NCBI GenBank assembly: GCA_010015745.1
Contig: ML978156.1
Location: forward strand, 62,001-126,000
Source: Setomelanomma holmii
Lineage: Eukaryota > Ascomycota > Dothideomycetes > Pleosporales > Phaeosphaeriaceae
Direction: 5' to 3'
DNA: 64,000 bases
The notes beneath the pieces are model-generated. The model was not told the origin of the DNA. It ran no database searches and saw only the letters and a program-made list of their open reading frames with translations. A program made the translations under genes and the position numbers. Within the stretch, counting starts at the first letter, position 1. Each line of letters starts with the position of its first letter. Positions 57,001 to 64,000 of this stretch are shown one piece after another.

Positions 57001-57298
57001 AGAGAAATTGAAAATGAAAGAGACAGAGAAAAATGGTGGACGGAAGGAGAGGAAGACGGAGAGTCGTGCCACGGAGAGTGTGGCGAGGGATTGGACGGAG
57101 AGTTGGGTGAGGCAGCAGTCTAGGGAAGTTTCGGAGAAGGGGAAGAGTAAGGGTGGGAGTGTGAGGAAGGAGAAGGAGAAGGAGAAGGAGAAGGAGAAGG
57201 AGAAGGAGAAGGAGAAGGAGAAGGAGAAGGAGGAGAGTAGGAAGAAGAATAAGTCGGATTGGGAGGGGGATGGTGGTTGGGGGAATGCGGCGTGGTAA
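54085..57298 (+). CDS. DUF7918-like N-terminal domain with long GW/WG-rich disordered region
   Basis: Two exons (54085-54439, 54486-57298) and a 46-bp intron give 1055 residues. The first about 190 residues resemble the fungal DUF7918 domain (FGTTYGDGFVETFVPVPSKP, APGISMYVFVDGVYQCN). The remainder is disordered: Pro/His-rich, then Ser/Arg-rich with RS-like runs (SRRPRSKSRPKS), and interspersed Trp-Gly motifs, dense at about 55250-55460 (WGGSQDGW, SWGAAEE, TWGTKK) and 56170-56420 (SGWGNE, AGWGNT, GGWDTD, NGWGAN), with a last GGWGNAAW at the C-terminus. Near the end comes a folded-looking segment (YAVFRFKYRSRGVLGKMFG) and a long (KE)n tract. GW/WG motifs are the hook that binds Argonaute in GW182-type proteins; a role in RNA silencing is speculation. 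Confidence 0.8.
57166..57235 (+). repeat. GGAGAA hexanucleotide tract, coding for (KE)n
   Basis: About eleven uninterrupted GGAGAA units encode alternating Lys-Glu near the C-terminus of the GW-rich protein. Length variation in steps of six would keep the frame. Confidence 0.9.
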
Positions 57299-57677
57299 AT
57301 TGTGGGCGGTCGTGGATGGCTCAACGATCTGTCCTCGATGCCGTGCTCGTCAATTGCGATTGAGCTTTCGAATTCGGTTCGTAGACTTTGTACAAGACAT
57401 GAGCTTTGTTTGGTGTATTGTAGTCGATTCGTTCACGAAGACCAGAAAACGATGATGTACAATGTTTTGAGCTTTGATTGTTTCTCTTGGTGCTCGCTGT
57501 GTTGCGTGCCCCCTTGCCTATGGGTTCGTGAACTTAGCTCACTGTTTCCTCTTTCCTGATACACTCTGACTGCAGGTATCGAGGACTCATCTAATGGGTG
57601 CTACAGCCGTCAATGTCCGCAGTATCACCAACTCGCACTCGTGCCTTTGGTTGTCTTTATGCTTCCCCAACTCTCCT
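57299..57677. other. Convergent intergenic region
   Basis: The 3' ends of the GW-rich gene and CSN4 meet here. T-rich with no coding signal. Confidence 0.5.
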
Positions 57678-58940
57678 TCAATGTACGACCTGCGCGGCAT
57701 AGAACTCCGGATACTCGAGCTGTATCATCGTAGTCACTTTCTCCACCTCCTCTGCTAGCCCAGCCACATTTGTGTCCCACTTCCTCAGCTCTTTGCCCAC
57801 CTGTCTCTCGGCATGCCCAGTCTTTCGCTCTCCACTAGCCTCACCCTCGAAGAAGATCAGACGGTCGATCTGGTCAATGTGACCTGATAACCGACCCTGC
57901 TCCAACATCTTCGCCGCATAGTCCTCTGCCTTCTCAGCATCGACACCCAGAAGCTCGCCAAGCTGATCGAAACCGATGTTGTTGTATAGCTTCGATGCAC
58001 CGAGCAGATTGTGTTCTAGTACGGCCTTGTCCAACACTGTTGACCCGTCTGCAGTCTTGGCGAGGTGGTGAGGCTTGAGATGTCCAGCAAATGCCTTGAT
58101 CTCGGTAGGGGACAGTAATCGATCCAGGAACATCTTCTCGAGAATCGAGTAGTCTTCAAGGCTAGATGCACGGTCGTCCTTGTACAGCTTTGCCAGCATC
58201 CTTCCTCGTAGTGGCCCTGCTGGTGCTAGAACTGCGCAGATCAGCGAGGCGCCCAGCGCGTTCTCACGCTCCTCGACCTCTATGACTGATTCTGTACTCA
58301 GGGTGTAGTAGGCCTGGGCGGCATCGAGGAAGGAACGCTGTGAGTCGTATATGCGGGCTTGGCTGAGGTTGAAGAAGAGTCTGGTTTGCTTATCCGTAAC
58401 ATTGAACAGAATGTTCTTGACCTTGTTCAGATGAGTGAAGGCGCTCGTAGGATCGTCCTCTTCCAGGTAGCATCGTACGATCCGGATCCACACGCGGGCC
58501 TTCTCATCAGGGGTGACAGCTTTTTGTGTCGACTCGAGGTTGATCGTGACCAACGTCTGCGCAGATTTCCTGTAATCCTCGATTGACTCGTATGCTTCTG
58601 CAATCTCCAGTTTCAGCGCTGTGTCCTGCTCTTCGTACTGTCCAGCGCCCTTTGACTGCAACAACGTGACGACCTTCTCGCCCACATCAATCTTGACATT
58701 AGGGTCTTTCAAGCTCTTGAAAGCATCGACAAAGGTAGCAAGCAGGGGGCGAAGAACGACTATGCCGAGTGAGTCGTCGAGAAGTGTTTGTGCATATGCG
58801 TTGAGGTTGGCAGTGAGGTTGGTTGAGGACGATGAGGATGAGATGATCTCTTGGAGGAGCGCCGAGTATCTGGACGGTTTGTCGCTGGCTGACACGCTCT
58901 CAATTGCCTGCAGCGCGGACGCGACAGGCGGCAAGGCCAT
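57678..58940 (-). CDS. CSN4: COP9 signalosome subunit 4
   Basis: A single frame of 420 residues, close to the usual 400-410 of CSN4. The N-terminal two thirds are helical TPR-like repeats (LEIAEAYESIEDYRKSAQTL, RIVRCYLEEDDPTSAFTHLNK), followed by the PCI domain (ILEKMFLDRLLSPTEIKAFA, AVLEHNLLGASKLYNNIGFDQLGELLG, AAKMLEQGRLSGHIDQIDRLIFF). The COP9 signalosome removes Nedd8 from cullins and thereby controls SCF ligases; in Aspergillus it is needed for sexual development and secondary metabolism. The start is the first ATG and fits the family. No introns or lesions. Divergent from TFIIF beta. Confidence 0.93.
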   Translation of the reverse strand: MALPPVASALQAIESVSASDKPSRYSALLQEIISSSSSSTNLTANLNAYAQTLLDDSLGIVVLRPLLATFVDAFKSLKDPNVKIDVGEKVVTLLQSKGAGQYEEQDTALKLEIAEAYESIEDYRKSAQTLVTINLESTQKAVTPDEKARVWIRIVRCYLEEDDPTSAFTHLNKVKNILFNVTDKQTRLFFNLSQARIYDSQRSFLDAAQAYYTLSTESVIEVEERENALGASLICAVLAPAGPLRGRMLAKLYKDDRASSLEDYSILEKMFLDRLLSPTEIKAFAGHLKPHHLAKTADGSTVLDKAVLEHNLLGASKLYNNIGFDQLGELLGVDAEKAEDYAAKMLEQGRLSGHIDQIDRLIFFEGEASGERKTGHAERQVGKELRKWDTNVAGLAEEVEKVTTMIQLEYPEFYAAQVVH

Positions 58941-59349
58941 GGTTGTGGTAGATTGGTGACCGAGATGTCGCTGGACTTGATAGAGTTTGCGCTAGGCTTC
59001 GTATTTTTGATATCTTGAAATCTTTGCCGAAAGTGATTCCCTTGCACTCTACCGAAACTCGATCCTCCCGTTCAGTGGAAGTGATCCGTCATGCAGTTCG
59101 AGCTGTGGAAGGCAACAATTGTGTGGGGCAAGAAGGAAGCTCTTATCGATAGTGGTAAACCCGCCGCTAATGCAGGCTGTCAGGCTAGTTGCGGCTCTGT
59201 GATCCATGCACGGGCGCCTTCCAAGGCTGTCTCTGAACATTCATCTTGAACTGCTGTCCTTTGTCTCCACCAAAGCCGTTGCCCTCCAATCTTTCTCTGA
59301 GCTGACTCAACGGCTACCGCTACAGCACGACCAGCTCCCATCGCGCGCC
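58941..59349. other. Divergent promoter region, CSN4 / TFG2
   Basis: About 410 bp. The TFIIF beta frame is open upstream to 59206, but that part has no family similarity and is taken as 5' UTR. No further gene. Confidence 0.5.
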
Positions 59350-60369
59350 ATGAACGGCATCAAACCCGACCCAGACGTCAAGACGGAGGACCTATACATG
59401 GACGATGACTTCTACGAGGATACCGGAGAGCTCGCCCTTCCTTCCCAAGAGGCGCTCATCAGTGACAACGTCTGGCTTTCGCGCATCCCCGACTACCTGT
59501 ACAGCGCCATCTCGAACTGGGACGACCTTGCGGAAGGAAATGACGACGACCAGATCCAGATCGGAGAGGTCATTGGGTTTGCGACAACGAGCGGCATCGA
59601 CAAGTCAAAGCCTATGCGCGTGTTCTTCAACGATCGCTGGCAAGCGAAAGCGAAGCTACCCACTGCATTTCAACTAGACCCCACCGCGACGTCAGATCAG
59701 GTCTTGGGCAACACCTACGTCTTCACAGAGAAGGATCTCCCAGGGTATAGGCCGACAGGCTACGGGCATGGCAATCGAGGTGGTGGAGGCTATGGCGCAG
59801 TACAAGACCCCAAGGCGCGTGTGCAGAAGCGCAGCCGCTACAAGAAGGCCATTCCCAAGCAGACTGCGCTCATTGGGCATACCACGCGCCACTACAGCGC
59901 GAACCCGCTAGAGACAAAGGAGTACAGGGACTTCAGCGCATTGCGCATCAAGCAGGCGATCCAAGGCACCAACAAGACGACTATTATCTCCAACACTCCA
60001 GACATGATGAACGACAACTTGGTACAAAAGCGGTTCGAAGGGTTCACCAAGGCCGCGGCCAAGCACAAGTCGCAACAGAACAAGGCTGCACGTGTGTCTC
60101 GCGAAGAGCTGGTCGACATGCTGCACTCATGTTTCGACGAGTACGAGTACTGGGCCATGAGTTCGCTCAAGAAGAGCACAAAGCAGCCCGAGGCGTTCTT
60201 GAAGGAGGTCCTCATAGATATTGCCCAACTAGTCCGGTCCGGCCCCTACGCGAGCAAGTGGAAACGGCTGGATATGTACAATGTGGGGCGAGATCTCAGT
60301 CGGCAGCAGGGTGCTGCGGCAGATGTGGTGGAATCAGATGGAGAAGAGGAGATGGAGGATGTGGTGTAG
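59350..60369 (+). CDS. TFG2: Transcription initiation factor TFIIF subunit beta
   Basis: 339 residues from ATG 59350 (MNGIKPDPDVKTEDLYMDDD); an in-frame ATG at 59206 lies in sequence without similarity. The N-terminal dimerisation barrel begins at VWLSRIPDYLYSAISNW, where TFIIF beta binds the alpha subunit and RNA polymerase II. A linker with basic residues (RSRYKKAIPKQTALIGHTTRHY) follows, which is a conserved block of the family, and then the DNA-binding winged helix (VSREELVDMLHSCFDEYEYWAMSSLKKSTKQPEAFLKEVL would be its core), and an acidic tail (EEEMEDVV). TFIIF brings polymerase II to the promoter. Intact and without introns. Confidence 0.92.
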   Translation: MNGIKPDPDVKTEDLYMDDDFYEDTGELALPSQEALISDNVWLSRIPDYLYSAISNWDDLAEGNDDDQIQIGEVIGFATTSGIDKSKPMRVFFNDRWQAKAKLPTAFQLDPTATSDQVLGNTYVFTEKDLPGYRPTGYGHGNRGGGGYGAVQDPKARVQKRSRYKKAIPKQTALIGHTTRHYSANPLETKEYRDFSALRIKQAIQGTNKTTIISNTPDMMNDNLVQKRFEGFTKAAAKHKSQQNKAARVSREELVDMLHSCFDEYEYWAMSSLKKSTKQPEAFLKEVLIDIAQLVRSGPYASKWKRLDMYNVGRDLSRQQGAAADVVESDGEEEMEDVV

Positions 60370-60550
60370 ACTTTATTTCTGTGATGTTGTCTCTCGATTT
60401 TGGAGGATTTGTGTAGTTTCATGCATGCTTTCCAGCGGTCACAGTTCTCTGCAAAGGGCATTTAGCCTCCTCCAGTATAGGATGACACTGCCAGTCATAA
60501 TGTCCTGGTATTCATACATAATGTACATCCATTACATCTCATTTGCGGTC

Positions 60551-61285
60551 CTATTGCCGAGCAATCACACTCTCATACTCCTCCAAACTCTTCACCTCCA
60601 AATCACTCACCCGCAGCACCGTAAATCGCATCTTACTCGTCACATGCTTGACGTGTCTTTGCCTCCTCTTCGTCTTCTCCTCCACCCGCAGTGGCTCGCT
60701 CTCAATCCCGACTACCCGCGCCCGACACACAAACATCCGCTCGTCCAGGTAGAACACTTTCTTCCCGTGATCGGCGTTGCCCTTGACTACTTCCGGCGCT
60801 TTTAACGTGTAGTCTCTGGACCCGATGTGCGTTGCTCGATTCAATCGCAAAACGTCGCCGGGCCGCACGTTGGGCATTAGGAATGGCAGTCGCAAGGTGT
60901 CGCCTTTTGTGAGGAGATATGGACGTCCGTGGATGTGTGCGGTGACATAGTGTGATGGTTGGGAGTGCAGGAGCGGGAGGAGTTGGCGGATTGTGGGGGT
61001 GATGTGTGTTGAGACAATGTCTTCGCGGGCGTGTGGTGAGGGCTTGATTTCTGCTGCGGGGGGTGATGGCACGTTTGCTGGGACGTATGTTGTTGACTGA
61101 AATTTGTCTTTCAGGTCCTGTGAGGTGTGTTGGCCCGATCGTATTAGAGGTTCTGGGACATTTCCTGTCTCGAGGGTGTGCGATGCGGTGGTGATGTGTG
61201 CGCGCAGCGGCAGCAAAAATGTCGGCGGGAGTACCGATCGTGATTCGAGTATGCAGTGCCGTGCCGGACGAGCGAGGAATGCCAT
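60551..61285 (-). CDS. MRPL49: Mitochondrial large-subunit ribosomal protein bL21m
   Basis: 244 residues in one exon. The N-terminus is basic with few acidic residues (MAFLARPARHCILESRS), as in mitochondrial presequences. The bL21 domain begins after about residue 95 with YVTAHIHGRPYLLTKGDTLRLPF, GDVLRLNRATHIGSRDYTLKAP and VFVCRARVVGIESEPLRVEEKTKRR, typical of fungal bL21m (yeast Mrpl49). It is part of the large subunit of the mitochondrial ribosome. It is divergent from NSA2, with only about 180 bp between the start codons. Confidence 0.9.
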   Translation of the reverse strand: MAFLARPARHCILESRSVLPPTFLLPLRAHITTASHTLETGNVPEPLIRSGQHTSQDLKDKFQSTTYVPANVPSPPAAEIKPSPHAREDIVSTHITPTIRQLLPLLHSQPSHYVTAHIHGRPYLLTKGDTLRLPFLMPNVRPGDVLRLNRATHIGSRDYTLKAPEVVKGNADHGKKVFYLDERMFVCRARVVGIESEPLRVEEKTKRRQRHVKHVTSKMRFTVLRVSDLEVKSLEEYESVIARQ

Positions 61286-61464
61286 TGTGGTGTGTGCAAT
61301 GGTTGTTTCTCCGCCGCGACACTTTTCTGCGGAGTTGAGATTGAAGATCGCAGACGCGTGCCAAGGCGCGCTAAAGTTTTGAGTGGGTCAGGAAACTTTG
61401 GCATGTCGAAGTTTCGCCGCGGAAACCAACCTCCGCATCAAAGTCACCATAATCGACCGCCGCC
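61286..61464. promoter_or_regulatory. Short bidirectional promoter between bL21m and NSA2
   Basis: 179 bp separate the two start codons. Both genes serve ribosome production, one mitochondrial and one nuclear, so shared control is plausible. No binding site is obvious apart from A/T-rich words near 61370-61390. Confidence 0.5.
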
Positions 61465-62397
61465 ATGCCTCAGAACGAGTATATCGAGCGCTGGCAGAAG
61501 CAGTATGTTCCTGCATACATCCCCCACAACATCCTATCTTCAATCACTACCTCGACATCGGTTCTCATTCTTGCGCAGACACTAACCCCTCCACAGGCAT
61601 GGAAAGCGCTTCGATTACGAGGAGCGCAAGCGCAAGAAGATCGCGCGTGAAGGACACGATGGCTCCAAGAAGGCACAGAACTACCGCGGTCTACGGGCGA
61701 AATTGTACGCCGAGAAGCGTCGCAAGGAAAAGATCCAGATGAAACAGAAGATCCGCGCGCACGAAGAACGCAACGTCAAGACTTCCGAGCCTGCCGAACC
61801 GTCCACTGAAGCCCTGCCACAATACCTGCTCGACCGCAGCAATGAGAAGAATGCAAAGGCGCTGTCAAGTGCGATCAAGCAAAAGCGAAACGAAAAGGCA
61901 GCACGATTTTCAGTCCCGTTACCGAAAGTCAAGGGCATCAGTGAAGAGGAAATGTTCAGCGTGGTCAAGACGGGCAAGAAGACGGCGAAGAAGAGTTGGA
62001 AACGTATGATCACCAAGCCAACGTTTGTCGGACCTGGATTCACGCGCAGACCTGTCAAGTACGAGCGCTTCATCAGGCCCATGGGTCTGCGATACAAGAA
62101 GGCGAACGTGACACATCCCGAGTTGAATGTTACGGTGCAATTACCAATCATTTCGGTCAAGAAGAACCCGCAAAACCCAATGTACACGCAATTGGGCGTA
62201 TTGACAAAGGGTACGATCATCGAGGTCAATGTGTCTGAGTTGGGATTGGTGACGGCAGGTGGAAAGGTTGTGTGGGGTCGGTATGCTCGTAAGTTATATG
62301 CACATCTTTCGCTACCCCCTTCAGGAACTGATCCATCTTAGAAATCACAAACAATCCCGAAAACGATGGCTGCCTGAATGCTGTTCTGCTAGTATAG
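61465..62397 (+). CDS. NSA2: Pre-60S ribosome biogenesis factor NSA2
   Basis: Three exons (61465-61502, 61597-62288, 62342-62397) with introns of 94 and 53 bp give 261 residues, exactly the family's length. The start MPQNEYIERWQK, the basic helical region (KRFDYEERKRKKIAREGH) and the central and C-terminal beta domain (FVGPGFTRRPVKYERFIRPMGLRYKKANVTHPELN is the most conserved part, LPIISVKKNPQNPMYTQLGVLTKGTIIEVN) are clear. The second acceptor restores the conserved ending GRYAQITNNPENDGCLNAVLLV. NSA2 is an essential nucleolar factor for maturation of the large ribosomal subunit. The fold is related to ribosomal protein eS8. Confidence 0.95.
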
Positions 62398-62907
62398 GCG
62401 ATGATCGCACCGCATTGCATTGCATGGCGTTTGATTGGGTTCCAAAAACTACTGCAAAGGCGTTTGGGTCTCCAGCGAGCAAGGCTTGGAGGATTTGCGA
62501 GGCATGGCGAAAAGCTGGCTGATGAAGCAATACGAGAGTCACTTGACAGGACGGGGACAGTGATGAATGATATACCATTATCAGTCATATCAGTATTGCA
62601 AGAGCTCCAAGTCCATCCACCTTACTCCTTCTGTTCTGCCGTCTTACATGCATAAGAGCCGGCGGCTGACTAGGTACTGTTGTACGAGCGAGAGATCATG
62701 TCTTGGCCTTCAACGAGATTCGAGAAACATGTCAGCATCCCCATGTAAGTCAGCCATGATCAAGCGGGGCCGATGTCCGAGGCGATCGACCGAGCTCAAT
62801 CTCACACCGAACATATGCTACTGTCGACGTGCAATTCCTTCCATACCATATAAATCGGCCAACAGTGAACAACCATCACCCCTATCCTCCATCCCCCCCT
62901 AGACACC
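62398..62907. other. Intergenic, no supported gene
   Basis: Between two plus-strand genes. Contains the NSA2 3' UTR and the promoter of the GFA gene. No coding signal. Confidence 0.5.
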
Positions 62908-63462
62908 ATGACAGACGCCGAACTAAAATCAGCCTTCCTATCCCAACTCCCCACCTTCAATCCCTCCGACACCGAGACCTACCCAGCAACCTGCCACTGC
63001 GGCCTCGTGCGCCTCTCTGTAATACTGAGTCCACCTCTCCCCCGCCACCCGATTGGGTCCTGCGACTGCTCCATCTGCCTGAAGAATGGGTACCTCTTAG
63101 TATACCCAACAAGAGACAAGGTTGTGTTTATTAGCGGAGAGGAGAGCTTGAAGACATATACATTTGGGAGTCAGCGGAATTTGCACAGGTTTTGTATCGA
63201 GTGTGGGAGTAGTGTTTATTTCGATCCGCAGCTCGGGACGTTGGGGGATGAGGGGGATCCGGATTTGTTGGGGGTTAATGTAAGTGTGCGCTTCGGCTCT
63301 TAGGTTGCGAAGATCTGGACTTGGATGCATGCTGATTGGGAGTAGGTGAGGATGTTTCGGGGAATTAGTCTGGACGGGCTGAATATCTACTCTTTTGATG
63401 GGTATAGCAAGAGGCCATTTCTAGGGGATGCAGAGCATTTGAAGCCGGTGAAGGAGGTATGA
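62908..63462 (+). CDS. GFA-family zinc protein (glutathione-dependent formaldehyde-activating type)
   Basis: Two exons (62908-63279, 63346-63462) with a 66-bp intron give 162 residues. The zinc ligands of the GFA fold are complete: CHC at 29-31, CDCSIC at 52-57 and CIECG at 95-99. The second exon gives the C-terminal strand (NVRMFRGISLDGL, then IYSFDGYSK). Members resemble the enzyme that combines formaldehyde with glutathione (pfam04828), but most fungal paralogues have no proven substrate. The ATG at 62908 follows a pyrimidine-rich leader. Intact. Confidence 0.88.
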
Positions 63463-64000
63463 AATGTTCATGGCGGAAGGAAAAAGTAGAGTAATCTTGC
63501 AATTGTCCTTGTCAACCCAACCATATAAAGTTATCTACGCCGCCTCTGACACAAGAAACGCTTGCCAGGCTCTATTGTGTCATTGCCACATTGCGTGCAA
63601 TGACTCGAATCATGGATCAATTAGCGTAGCAGTTGCGACAAGCTTCCAAGGTCAAGATGTGTCTATCACGAGGCTCTAGCGCCGCGTCTAGAACAGACAA
63701 TCGGAAAAGACTTAGGAAAATTTGGAAGATTCTCAAGAAAGCGCTCTTTCGGTCCAGTCAAGAAGGTGAATTTTAGAGGCTATCTCGTGGATATCAGATA
63801 CGGTATCATATTAAACACTGAACGCCTACTCTTGGGACTCAAAGACTCGGTCAAGAACTACTGATTGGTGCTTATCCAAGCAGCGCCACTATCACGAGAA
63901 GTGCTATGATTTAATATCAAGCTCACAAAGCTGAAGTCAGAGGCAGATAACCTTGGAAGCGATGCATGCAATGCTCACGGTGTGTCTTCTTCCACGTGCG
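63463..64000. other. Intergenic to window end
   Basis: AT-richer than the genes to the left. A 71-codon frame at 63464 has no similarity. Nothing supported on either strand; a gene continuing beyond the window cannot be excluded. Confidence 0.45.

Noticed and set aside
1..64000. Secondary-metabolite core enzyme (PKS, NRPS, terpene cyclase) or CRISPR array
   Set aside because: No ketosynthase, adenylation or cyclase motif and no regularly spaced repeats with unique spacers were found on either strand.

Overview
The window is genomic DNA of a filamentous ascomycete (Pezizomycotina). Genes carry short GT-AG introns, mostly 45-54 bp, on both strands. The set includes typical fungal families: HET-domain proteins, a Zn2Cys6 regulator, DUF1996, DUF1776, DUF7918-like and Nif1/Dsf2-type Sel1 proteins. 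Gene content and compact introns fit a Dothideomycete, but that placement is an inference. No tRNA, rRNA, CRISPR array or prokaryotic feature was seen.

Left part (1-20 kb): an MFS phosphate/glycerophosphodiester-type transporter, a broken HET-domain gene, the checkpoint clamp loader RAD17, a very long coiled-coil 'M-repeat' protein, and a peroxisomal SCP-x-type thiolase ending in the PTS1 signal AKL. Apart from the HET gene these are intact.

Middle part (20-44 kb): an accessory island in which most genes are broken. In order it holds an MFS exporter split by a 116-bp element flanked by a 5-bp target duplication; an Asp/Ser-repeat protein with an in-frame TGA and an assembly gap; a DUF1996 gene with about five lesions; an O-methyltransferase frameshifted at a nine-base homopolymer; a protein with three F-box-like motifs, frameshifted at a five-base run; an Hsp70/actin-fold-like ATPase spread over three frames; an esterase with one frameshift; and a HET-domain gene whose frame is interrupted only by four TAG/TAA codons. 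Three genes in the island are intact: a Zn2Cys6 transcription factor, an aldo/keto reductase next to it, and a protein kinase fused to ankyrin repeats. The genes flanking the island show no such lesions, so real decay is more likely than general sequence error. Tailoring enzymes, exporter, regulator and HET genes together look like the remains of a lineage-specific metabolic and self-recognition locus. No PKS or NRPS core gene is present.

Right part (44-63.5 kb): mostly housekeeping genes, all intact. They are a Nif1/Dsf2-like Sel1 protein, a DUF1776 protein, a Wss1-type DNA-protein crosslink protease, a single-pass surface protein, a DUF7918-like protein rich in GW/WG motifs, COP9 signalosome subunit 4, TFIIF beta, mitochondrial ribosomal protein bL21m, the pre-60S factor NSA2, and a GFA-type zinc enzyme.

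Most striking observations: the insertion in the MFS gene, including a possible cryptic intron that would restore frame; the nonsense-only HET pseudogene; the GW/WG-rich protein that resembles an Argonaute-hook scaffold; and the split TA|GTAAGT stop/donor in the M-repeat gene.
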